A stretch of 64,000 bases of DNA from Duganella sacchari (lineage in GTDB: Bacteria > Pseudomonadota > Gammaproteobacteria > Burkholderiales > Burkholderiaceae_D), in the NCBI RefSeq assembly GCF_900143065.1, contig NZ_FRCX01000001.1:620001-684000 (forward strand), in the 5' to 3' direction. Each line of letters begins with the position of its first letter. Within the stretch, counting starts at the first letter, position 1. A program made the position numbers and the translations under genes. The notes beneath the pieces are model-generated. The model did not search any database. It saw only the letters and a program-made list of their open reading frames with translations, and had not been told where the DNA came from. This document shows, one piece after another, positions 56,922-64,000 of the stretch.

Positions 56922-58068
56922 ATTTGACCGCGAGGCGTTCCATTTCGTGCTGCATGTTGTCGATCGCGCGTTGGTTGTACTGGTCGGCGAAGTAGGCGTC
57001 GCGGAATAGCTCGCCGGCCTGTGCTTTGCGGCTCAGGTGCGCCAGCGCGCCGCCGCGCTGGGCGCGGTAGGTGGCATCCGGCAGGTGGATGTATTCTTGC
57101 CGGATGGCGCGCGCGTAGTTCTGGTAGACCTCGTCATCCTGCCCCAGGATTGCCAGGTCCACGCACAATAGGATGTCTTTCAGCCGGTGGGTGATGGCGG
57201 CTTCCTGGAAGTGGTCGGTGGCGCGTATCAGCTCGGCCGCGTCGCCCATTTCCTGCCCCAGATGGCTGCCCAGCCACAGTTGTGCGCTGGCTTCTTCGTT
57301 GGTCAGCGCGGCCGGGTCGGGATTGTGGCCATACTCGGCGTCATGGAACCAGAACGCCTGCTTGATGATGTCGACGTCGGCCGGATCGGGCCGCGTGTTG
57401 GCGGCCCATACGCGGATTTCGCACAGGCCATGCACCAGGTGGTCGAGGTTGTGGTAGTAGCGCGCGGCGCCGCCGTATGCGGTCGCTCCGGTCAGCTGGG
57501 CGAACCAGTCGTCCGCATGGGCAATCGCGATGGCGTCGCGGTGTTCGTAGTCCCACAGCGTTTCCCATTCCTTGCGCAGCCAGCTCAGTACCCACGCGTG
57601 ATAGGCCGGGCCGGGCACGAATTTCTTCATGATCCAGTTCCAGCCGATCGGCCCTTCCAGTGCTTTCACAAATGATGAGCTGACCGAGCCCAGGTCGCGC
57701 GGCGGCATCACGAACACGGTCTTGGCGCCTTGCAGCACGTCGACGTTGGTTTGCTGGATCAGGTTTTCGTAATCAAAGTCGGCGGTGGTGCGGATGCCGC
57801 GGATCAGGCATTCGACGCCCTGCTTCTTGGCCGCGCGCGCGGTGTAGTCGCCGCGCACGATCACCACCGAGACATTTTCCCAGCCCTGTTCGGCGCAGCT
57901 GAGCGCGATGATGCTTTTGCGCTCTTCGGCCGAGAACTTGGGCTTCTTGGCCGGATTCTCGGACAGGAACACCACCACCTCGTCCGCCAGCGAACGGGCT
58001 TCGTTGATCACCCACATGTGTCCATTGGTGATCGGGTCCAGCGTTCCCGAAAAGCCGATTTTCTTCAT
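56920..58068 (-). CDS. CoaD-like adenylyltransferase fused to an HD phosphohydrolase domain
   Basis: A 382-residue protein in two parts. Residues 1-160 resemble phosphopantetheine adenylyltransferase, with FSGTLDPITNGH (TNGH at 14-17), IRGIRTTADFDYE and SSSFVKA (130-136, normally ISSS..R). Residues 165-382 resemble an HD-type metal phosphohydrolase with YHNLDH (205-210), FHDAEY (H242, D243) and D304. Normal CoaD is about 160 residues with no such domain. It is more diverged than a housekeeping CoaD, so a separate coaD probably exists elsewhere. GGAGTGG before 58068 sets the start. Confidence 0.83.
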   Translation of the reverse strand: MKKIGFSGTLDPITNGHMWVINEARSLADEVVVFLSENPAKKPKFSAEERKSIIALSCAEQGWENVSVVIVRGDYTARAAKKQGVECLIRGIRTTADFDYENLIQQTNVDVLQGAKTVFVMPPRDLGSVSSSFVKALEGPIGWNWIMKKFVPGPAYHAWVLSWLRKEWETLWDYEHRDAIAIAHADDWFAQLTGATAYGGAARYYHNLDHLVHGLCEIRVWAANTRPDPADVDIIKQAFWFHDAEYGHNPDPAALTNEEASAQLWLGSHLGQEMGDAAELIRATDHFQEAAITHRLKDILLCVDLAILGQDDEVYQNYARAIRQEYIHLPDATYRAQRGGALAHLSRKAQAGELFRDAYFADQYNQRAIDNMQHEMERLAVK

Positions 58069-58100
58069 GCACCACTCCAAAACCGTGTCAAAACGGCATT

Positions 58101-59489
58101 TTAAGCTGGAGTGGCCTTGATGGTGTCAGGAAAATCGACTTTGACCTTCAAGCCGCCCAGACGCTCGGACTGGTCCAGCGACAGCACGGCGTTATGGCGC
58201 TCGGCAATCGACTGCACAATCGCCATGCCCAGGCCGCTACCGCCGGCAGGGCTGCCCGGCACGCGGTAGAAGCGGCTGAACACGCGTTCACGCTCGTCGG
58301 CCGGGATGCCGGGGCCGGAATCTTCCACGCTCAGCAGGATGCGCGGCTTGGCATTTTTTGTGGCGGCGACGCTACGCCGCACTTCAATATCGACGGTGCC
58401 GCCCGCCGGCGTGTATTTGATGGCGTTGTCGATCAGGTTGCGCAGCAGGATCAGCAAGGCGTCCTGCTGGCCGGCTACCATCACGTCGTCGGCGTGATAA
58501 ACGCCCAGGTCGATCTGGCGCGCTTGCGCCAGGCCGTTCATATCGCCCAGCACCCGCTTGACCAGTTCGCCCAGGCTGACCGGTTCCAGCTTGATTTCCT
58601 CGCTGCCGCCTTCCTGGCGCGCCAGTACCAGCAGCTGCTCGACCAGGCGCGTCGCGCGTTCGATGCCGGCCGTCACGCGCGACACGGCCACTTTGCGCGC
58701 CGCCTCATCCTGTGCGCGCTCCAGGCTCAGCACCTGCAATTTGAGCGCTGCCAACGGCGTGCGCAGTTCGTGCGCGGCGTCGGCCACAAAATGCTGCTGC
58801 GCCTCGAACGCCGTGCGAACACGCGCAAACAGCAGGTTCAGCTCCTGCACCAGCGGCAGTACTTCATCGGGCAGATCGCTTTCCGACACGGGCGACAAAT
58901 CCTCGGCCTGGCGCGCCGCCACCTGCCGCTTGACGCGCGAGACCGGCGCCAGCGAACCGGACACCACCCACCACACCACCAGCATCAGCACCGGCGCCAT
59001 GACGGCAATCGGCCCCACCGTGCGCAAGGCCAGCGTGCCGGCCATGCGCTGGCGCACCGCCATGTCCTGTGCGATCTGTACGGTCTGGTTGGAAGTCTGC
59101 ACCGAGAACACCCGGTAGGTGGTCTTGTTGACGCGGACGTTGGAGAAGCCCAGCACGGCGCGCTGTGGCAGGGCCGCGCGCGACAGCGAACGGAACACCT
59201 GCGCGCCGTCCGGCGTCCATACCTGCACCACGAGGTCGTCGTTTTCGGGATCGGCTGCCGTGTCGGCGGCCTTGTTGGTCAGCGTGGCGCTGGAGCGCAG
59301 CGACATCGCCATCTGCTGCATGTGGTAGTCGAAGATCTGGTCAGCGTCGCTGAGCGCGCTGCGGTAGGCGATCATCGCCTGCGCCAGCGCGGCCATGGTG
59401 ATGGCCGCCAGCAGGAACCACAGCAGGCGTCCGCGCAGCGAGTGGGTCGGAACCGGCACGCGCGGCAGCGGCGGCATCCTTACCTTCAT
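58101..59489 (-). CDS. Two-component sensor histidine kinase (QseC/TctE-like)
   Basis: A 462-residue kinase: membrane helix about 20-42, periplasmic domain to about 155, second helix to about 178, HAMP, phosphoacceptor H240 in FVADAAHELRTP, N box (LIDNAIKYTP), and G boxes (DSGPGIP, GSGLGMAI). The ATG overlaps the regulator stop (ATGA). Its position after an HtrA protease gene points to envelope stress sensing. Confidence 0.92.
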   Translation of the reverse strand: MKVRMPPLPRVPVPTHSLRGRLLWFLLAAITMAALAQAMIAYRSALSDADQIFDYHMQQMAMSLRSSATLTNKAADTAADPENDDLVVQVWTPDGAQVFRSLSRAALPQRAVLGFSNVRVNKTTYRVFSVQTSNQTVQIAQDMAVRQRMAGTLALRTVGPIAVMAPVLMLVVWWVVSGSLAPVSRVKRQVAARQAEDLSPVSESDLPDEVLPLVQELNLLFARVRTAFEAQQHFVADAAHELRTPLAALKLQVLSLERAQDEAARKVAVSRVTAGIERATRLVEQLLVLARQEGGSEEIKLEPVSLGELVKRVLGDMNGLAQARQIDLGVYHADDVMVAGQQDALLILLRNLIDNAIKYTPAGGTVDIEVRRSVAATKNAKPRILLSVEDSGPGIPADERERVFSRFYRVPGSPAGGSGLGMAIVQSIAERHNAVLSLDQSERLGGLKVKVDFPDTIKATPA

Positions 59490-60145
59490 AGTTTCGGCAC
59501 CATATAGCCCAGGCCACGCACGTTCTGGATCAGCTCCGCGCCCAGTTTCTTGCGCAGGCCGTGGATGTAGACTTCCACCGCGTTACTGTTGACTTCGTCC
59601 TTCCAGCTGTACAGCTTTTCCTCCAGCTGATGGCGCGACAGCACGATGCCCGGGCGCGCAATCAGCGCTTCCAGCACCGCCCATTCACGCGCCGACAGGC
59701 TGACTGGCTTGCCGTCCGCGATCACTTCGCGGGTTTGCGGATTGACCGTGACGTTGCCATGCTCGAACACCGGTTCGGCGCGGCCTGCCGAACGGCGCAG
59801 CAGCGCGCGGATACGGGCCAGCAGCTCGTCGAGGTCGTAGGGTTTGAGCACATAATCGTCGGCGCCAGCATCGAGGCCGGCAATCCGCTGTTCCTTGGCG
59901 TCGCGCGCGGTAGCGATCAGCACCGGCGTCAGCTCCTTGCGCAGGCGCATCGAGCGCAGCACGTCGAGGCCATCCTTGCGCGGCAGGCCCAGATCCAGCA
60001 GCACCAGATCGTAGGTCTGGGTCTGCAGCGCGGTATCGGCCATGTCGCCATCCTTGACCCAGTCGACCGCGTAGTGCTCGGCCCGCAAGAGGTCCAGCAC
60101 TACTTCGCCTATCATCGTGTCGTCTTCTACCAGCAGAAGTCGCAT
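59486..60145 (-). CDS. OmpR-family response regulator
   Basis: A 219-residue regulator with D51 as phosphoacceptor (LVLLDLGLPRKDG), acidic triad at 7-9, YVLKPY switch Lys and a C-terminal winged helix ending LRKKLGAELIQNVRGLGYMV. It lies 45 bases downstream of htrA and is coupled to its kinase. Confidence 0.94.
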   Translation of the reverse strand: MRLLLVEDDTMIGEVVLDLLRAEHYAVDWVKDGDMADTALQTQTYDLVLLDLGLPRKDGLDVLRSMRLRKELTPVLIATARDAKEQRIAGLDAGADDYVLKPYDLDELLARIRALLRRSAGRAEPVFEHGNVTVNPQTREVIADGKPVSLSAREWAVLEALIARPGIVLSRHQLEEKLYSWKDEVNSNAVEVYIHGLRKKLGAELIQNVRGLGYMVPKL

Positions 60146-60190
60146 ATTATTCCCTTTCTGTTTTTGTTCAGCGTTCTGCCGGCCCGAAGT

Positions 60191-61684
60191 TTATCCCAGA
60201 CGGACCGGTATGAAGATTTTATCGTCGCCGCGCTGGATCAGCAATGCCACCGACTTGCCGGCCTTGCCCACCACCTCGCGCACCTGGTCGATGCTGTTGA
60301 CCGGACGGCCATTCACCGATAGCAGCACGTCGCCCGGCTGCACGCCGGCGTTGGCGGCCGCTCCACCTGCATCCTGGATCAGCAGGCCGCTGCCGATGCC
60401 GGATTCACGGCGTTCCGACGGGTCCAGCGGACGCAGCGACAGGCCCAGGCGCAGCTTGGCGCTGGCCTGATCGGCCGGCGCCGCGTCTTCGCGCGCCACC
60501 TTGTCGTTGGCGTTACCCAGGGTGGCCGTCACCTGCATCGGCTTGCCCTGGCGCCAGACGTTCAGCGTGATTTTCTCGCCGGGCGTCGACAGGCCTACCG
60601 TCGAAGGCAAGTCGGCCGAGCTGACGATCTTCTGGCCATTCAGCGCAAGGATCACGTCGCCCGCCTTGAGGCCGGCTTTATCGGCCGGACCGCCGCGCTC
60701 GACATTGGACACCAGCGCCCCTTCCGGCGTCGCCAGGTTGAAGGAATCGGCAAAGCCCTGGTTCACTTCCTGCACTGTCACGCCCAGCTTGGCGTGCACC
60801 ACCTTGCCGGTGGCGACAATCATGTTCTTGATCTTGGTGGCGACATCAATCGGAATCGCAAACGACAAGCCCTGATAACCACCGGTCTGGCTGTAAATCT
60901 GCGAGTTGATGCCCACCACTTCGCCGCGCGTGTTGAACAGCGGGCCGCCCGAGTTACCCGGATTGACCGCGACGTCGGTCTGGATGAAGGGCACGTTACC
61001 ATCCGGCAGCGACCGGCCCTTGGCGCTGACCACGCCGGCGGTGACGGTGTTATCGAGGCCGTATGGCGAGCCGATCGCCAGTACCCATTCGCCTACTTTC
61101 AAGTCATTGCCTTTGGCCAGCGGCACCACGGGCAGGTTCTTGGCGTCGATCTTGAGCACGGCAACGTCGCTTTGCGGATCCGAGCCCAGCACCTTGGCGC
61201 GGAATTCGCGGCGGTCGGTCAGTTTGACCACCACCTCGCTGGCGTCGCGCACCACGTGGGCATTGGTCAGGATGATGCCGTCCGGGCTGATGATGAAGCC
61301 CGAGCCCAGGCCGTGGGTAGGCGCCTGGCGCTGCTGGCCACGTTGCTGGCCCTGGAAGCGGCGGAAGAATTCATAGAAGGGATCGTCGGCAAACGGATCG
61401 TTGCGGCCTTGCGGACCGTCGCCATCGTAGGCGGTCTTGGTGCTGCCGGTGACGTTGATGTTGACCACGGCCGGGCCATTGTGGGCGGCGATGACACTGA
61501 AGTCCGGCAGCGCGATGGCAGGCGCGCCGACCGGAGCAGGCGCGGCAGCAGGAGCGGCGGCGACAGCGGGAACGGTGGCGGCGGCAACGGCGGCATTCTG
61601 TTTGACTGCGACTGCACCGCCGACACCGACCACGCCCAGTACGGCGACTGCGACGGCGGCACGTTTGAGAGTAGATGTGGACAT
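60191..61684 (-). CDS. Do-like serine protease (DegP/MucD type)
   Basis: A 497-residue periplasmic HtrA protease/chaperone. N-terminal signal anchor, an Ala/Pro-rich linker, the trypsin-like domain with the full triad H143 (TNAHVV), D173 and S245 (GNSGGP), then two PDZ domains (about 285-380 and 400-490). It is followed by a two-component system, so the locus senses and handles misfolded envelope proteins. Confidence 0.94.
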   Translation of the reverse strand: MSTSTLKRAAVAVAVLGVVGVGGAVAVKQNAAVAAATVPAVAAAPAAAPAPVGAPAIALPDFSVIAAHNGPAVVNINVTGSTKTAYDGDGPQGRNDPFADDPFYEFFRRFQGQQRGQQRQAPTHGLGSGFIISPDGIILTNAHVVRDASEVVVKLTDRREFRAKVLGSDPQSDVAVLKIDAKNLPVVPLAKGNDLKVGEWVLAIGSPYGLDNTVTAGVVSAKGRSLPDGNVPFIQTDVAVNPGNSGGPLFNTRGEVVGINSQIYSQTGGYQGLSFAIPIDVATKIKNMIVATGKVVHAKLGVTVQEVNQGFADSFNLATPEGALVSNVERGGPADKAGLKAGDVILALNGQKIVSSADLPSTVGLSTPGEKITLNVWRQGKPMQVTATLGNANDKVAREDAAPADQASAKLRLGLSLRPLDPSERRESGIGSGLLIQDAGGAAANAGVQPGDVLLSVNGRPVNSIDQVREVVGKAGKSVALLIQRGDDKIFIPVRLG

Positions 61685-61775
61685 AACGGTTCTCCTGAAT
61701 CAATAAGGATTTTAGATGTATCCAATATGAGGGTAAAAACTTAGGCCCTACTTAACCAAAAACGGGGCCGTAACG

Positions 61776-61802
61776 CAAAACTGGCCGGATAAACCGGCCA
61801 GT
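61776..61802 (-). terminator. Terminator of ibpA
   Basis: ACTGGCCGG (61780-61788) pairs with CCGGCCAGT (61794-61802) around a five-base loop; read on the minus strand TTTTG follows. It begins 24 bases after the ibpA stop. Confidence 0.82.
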
Positions 61803-61826
61803 TGTCAGGACTTGCTTAAAGCGGAA

Positions 61827-62282
61827 TTAAGCAGCTGCGCGTTGCTCCAGCGCGGTCACGTTGTCGCCACCGTCGATGACGATTTTGCGGGGTTTCAGCG
61901 CTTCAGGAATCTCACGCACCAGCTCGATGGTGAGCATGCCGTTGTCGAAGCTGGCGCCGGTCACCTTGACGTGGTTGGCCAGCTGGAAGCGCTGTTCGAA
62001 GTCGCGTGCTGCGATGCCACGGTGCAGATAGTTGCGCTCGCTGGCGTCCTTCTGTTTGCGGCCTACCACGGTCAGCGAATCACGTTCGAAGGTGATGTCG
62101 ATTTCCGCGCGGCTGAAGCCGGCCAGCGCCATCACGATGCGGTACTGGTCATCGGAGACCAGTTCGATATTGTAGGGAGGATAGCTTGGGGTGTCGTTGC
62201 GCTGGGCGTCGTTGAGCATTTGTGCCAGACGGTCAAAGCCAATCGCGGAACGATACAGTGGGGCGAGGTCAAAAGTACGCAT
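61827..62282 (-). CDS. ibpA: Small heat-shock protein, Hsp20/IbpA type
   Basis: A 151-residue holdase with an alpha-crystallin domain (about 40-125: YNIELVSDDQYRIVMALAGF, DITFERDSLTVVGRK, GMLTIELVREIPEAL). MRTFDLAPLYRSAIGFDRL is the typical IbpA N-terminus. Upstream lie a sigma-32 promoter and a three-hairpin leader whose last hairpin masks the AAGGA ribosome site. Confidence 0.95.
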   Translation of the reverse strand: MRTFDLAPLYRSAIGFDRLAQMLNDAQRNDTPSYPPYNIELVSDDQYRIVMALAGFSRAEIDITFERDSLTVVGRKQKDASERNYLHRGIAARDFEQRFQLANHVKVTGASFDNGMLTIELVREIPEALKPRKIVIDGGDNVTALEQRAAA

Positions 62283-62363
62283 GGTAGATATCCTTGTCAA
62301 AATAAGCGATATGGTTAAAGTCGGGGGGTTTCCCCTGCTCGCGGTCCCCATCTGGGCAACCGC
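62283..62363 (-). promoter_or_regulatory. ROSE-type RNA thermometer in the ibpA leader
   Basis: Read on the minus strand the leader has three hairpins: GCGGT...ACCGC (62341-62363), GGGG-AAA-CCCC (62323-62335) and, next to the start codon, ATATCGCTTATTTTGACAAGG with a closing ATAT (62288-62312). In the last one, UCGCU pairs with the AGGA of the ribosome site and one G is left bulged, the hallmark of ROSE elements. Heating would melt it and free the ribosome site. Confidence 0.82.
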
Positions 62364-62371
62364 TGAGTCCC

Positions 62372-62399
62372 ATATAAGTTGCCTCGCAACGCTTTCAAG
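62372..62399 (-). promoter_or_regulatory. Sigma-32 heat-shock promoter of ibpA
   Basis: CTTGAAA (62399-62393, minus strand) is an exact sigma-32 -35 core; TTATAT (62377-62372) lies 15 bases on. The -10 lacks the full CCCCAT run, so it is not ideal. It places the transcript start just before the thermometer hairpins. Confidence 0.72.
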
Positions 62400-62508
62400 A
62401 GTCTTTTTTCAAAAAAATTTACGCTGCGCTGCGTCATCGGTTTACAAGATTTGCAAGTTGCTTGCGTGCTACACTCGTCCTCTTGTCAACCGTTTTATCG
62501 CTTAGATC

Positions 62509-64000
62509 ATGTCACTGACCCGTGCTGTACTTGCTGCCGTGCTGGCTACCGCCTTCAGCGCCCAGGCCGCATCCGACCTGCCTTATCCTGGCACCATCGT
62601 ACTCAAAGTCGACGCTTCCGACACCGCGCAAAATATCTTCCGCGTGCGCGAAAGCATTCCCGCCAAACCCGGCAAACTGACGCTGCTGTATCCCCAGTGG
62701 ATACCTGGTAACCACGGCCCCAGCGGCGCGCTGAGCCAGTTCGCCGGCCTCAAGGTCAGCGCCAACGGCCAGCCGCTGGAATGGAAGCGCGACATGGTCA
62801 ACGTGTATGCCTTCCACGTCACCGTGCCCAAAGGCGCGAACAGTGTGGACATCGAATTCCAGTACCTGTCGCCCGTGGAAGCCAACCAGGGCCGCACCAC
62901 CATGACCAACGACATCCTTGGCGTGCAATGGCAATCGGTGACGCTGTACCCGGCCGGTTATAGCAGCAACAAGATCACCGTCCAGCCCAACCTGAAAGTG
63001 CCGGCCGGCTGGCAATACGGCAGCGCGCTGGAACAGCAGACGCGCGACGGCGACGAGGTCGCCTTCAAGCCGCTGGACCTGGAAACCCTGGTCGATTCGC
63101 CGCTGTTCGCGGGCCGCTACTTCCGCCGCATCGACCTCGACCCGGGCGCAAAAATTCCCGTGCACCTGAACGTGGTGGCCGATACGGCCGAACAGCTGGA
63201 AGCAACGCCGGAACAGATCGCCCCGCACCGCGCGATGGTGCAGCAGGCCTACAAGCTGTTCAACTCGCAGCACTACAAGCACTACGATTTCCTGTTCGCC
63301 ATCAGCGATGAATTCGGCGGCATCGGCCGCGAACATCACCAGTCGAGCGAGAACGGCGTCAAGCTGGGCTACTTCAGCGAATGGAATAAATACGAAGCGC
63401 GGCGCGAACTGCTGTCGCACGAATTTACGCACTCGTGGAACGGCAAGTTCCGCCGCCCGGCCGGCCAGAATGTCCCGGACTTCAACACGCCGCTGCAAAA
63501 CGAACTGCTGTGGGTGTACGAGGGCCAGACCCAGTACTGGGGCGCCGTGCTGGCAGCACGCTCGGGCCTGATCAAGCCTGAACATACGCGCGACATGATT
63601 GCCGCCACCGCTGCCCGCTACGACAACGTCAAAGGCCGCGAATGGCGTGCCGTGCAGGACACCGTCAACGATCCTATCGTCAACGCGCGCCGTCCGCAGG
63701 GGTGGAACAACTGGCAGCGCGCCGAAGACTACTATTCGGAAGGCGAACTGATCTGGCTGGATGCCGACACCAAGATCCGCGAGCTGTCGGGCGAAAAGAA
63801 ATCGCTCAACGATTTCGCCCGCAGCTTCTTTGGCGTCGATGACGGCGTCAACGTCGCCAAGCACTACACGTTTGACGACGTGGTGAAAGCACTCAACGCC
63901 GTGCAGCCTTACGACTGGGCGCCGTTCCTGCGCAGCCGCCTGGATGGCCATGGCCCCGGCGCACCGCTGGACGGTCTGGCGCGCGCGGGCTGGAAGCTGG
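62509..64000 (+). CDS. M61 family metallopeptidase, truncated at the window end
   Basis: An open frame of 497 codons runs off the window. Signal peptide to about 21 (FSAQA), an N-terminal beta domain, then the M61 motifs GREHHQSSENG (about 273-283) and zinc site HEFTHSW (H304, E305, H308). M61 enzymes (glycyl aminopeptidase type) remove N-terminal glycine or alanine and often carry a C-terminal PDZ domain, which would lie beyond the window. It is divergent from ibpA. Confidence 0.9.
   Translation, partial: MSLTRAVLAAVLATAFSAQAASDLPYPGTIVLKVDASDTAQNIFRVRESIPAKPGKLTLLYPQWIPGNHGPSGALSQFAGLKVSANGQPLEWKRDMVNVYAFHVTVPKGANSVDIEFQYLSPVEANQGRTTMTNDILGVQWQSVTLYPAGYSSNKITVQPNLKVPAGWQYGSALEQQTRDGDEVAFKPLDLETLVDSPLFAGRYFRRIDLDPGAKIPVHLNVVADTAEQLEATPEQIAPHRAMVQQAYKLFNSQHYKHYDFLFAISDEFGGIGREHHQSSENGVKLGYFSEWNKYEARRELLSHEFTHSWNGKFRRPAGQNVPDFNTPLQNELLWVYEGQTQYWGAVLAARSGLIKPEHTRDMIAATAARYDNVKGREWRAVQDTVNDPIVNARRPQGWNNWQRAEDYYSEGELIWLDADTKIRELSGEKKSLNDFARSFFGVDDGVNVAKHYTFDDVVKALNAVQPYDWAPFLRSRLDGHGPGAPLDGLARAGWKL

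Overview
The window reads as a stretch of chromosome from a GC-rich betaproteobacterium, most likely Oxalobacteraceae (Massilia/Duganella/Rugamonas type). The reasons are the pyrG-kdsA-eno-ftsB and dapA-bamC gene orders, the DUF2844/DUF3443 pair, E. coli-like LexA, Fur, Pho and sigma-32 sites, and many TonB receptors. The family assignment is inference from gene content; no rRNA or tRNA gene is present. Coding density is very high, no gap without a gene exceeds about 300 bp, and no phage, integrase, transposase or CRISPR array is seen.

Layout. 1-4080: a tightly coupled operon with a carboxymuconolactone-decarboxylase-like protein (truncated by the window edge), an acyl-CoA dehydrogenase-like protein and a nitrate/sulfonate-type ABC importer. 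4109-6307: a RoxA-type ribosomal oxygenase, a small DUF gene and a short Ala-rich lipoprotein with a long leader and strong terminator. 6431-14673 (minus): a housekeeping run of alpha/beta hydrolase, PHP phosphoesterase, htpX, yciO-like, M50 protease, trpS, methyltransferase, dapA and bamC. 14810-17573: gamma-carbonic anhydrase, Hsp33, a YfeH-type transporter and a lipoprotein. 17687-25302: a TonB receptor coupled to a glycerophosphodiester phosphodiesterase, then a two-component system divergent from a MipA/OmpV outer-membrane protein.

25307-28946: a Fur-controlled haem receptor followed by a HemS-like protein that carries a signal peptide. 28947-35054: small accessory genes, including two paralogous orphan solute-binding proteins, an L,D-transpeptidase and a remnant of a VOC gene. 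35063-39375: ftsB, eno, kdsA, pyrG. 39520-43311: a PRC-barrel protein, a 59-residue membrane protein and a stand-alone error-prone polymerase (dnaE2) behind a near-perfect LexA box. 43337-56243: hydrolases, a PhzF-like protein, a TonB receptor, a cluster of exported proteins (DUF2844, DUF3443, DUF4785, lipase-like), a Pho-box-preceded nucleotidase and a ParE-type toxin-antitoxin pair. 56317-64000: hemerythrin, a CoaD/HD fusion, an HtrA plus two-component stress module, an ibpA gene behind a sigma-32 promoter and a ROSE-type RNA thermometer, and an M61 peptidase cut by the window end.

Themes are envelope stress and protein quality control (HtpX, HtrA, IbpA, Hsp33, BamC), nutrient scavenging (iron/haem under Fur, organophosphate under PhoB) and SOS mutagenesis. 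No single clearly undescribed system stands out. The best leads are two related long hairpins (REPIN-like) between convergent genes, one of which supplies the last 16 codons of a sensor kinase; the CoaD-HD fusion; the exported HemS-like protein; and DUF3443 proteins that look like two-aspartate proteases.
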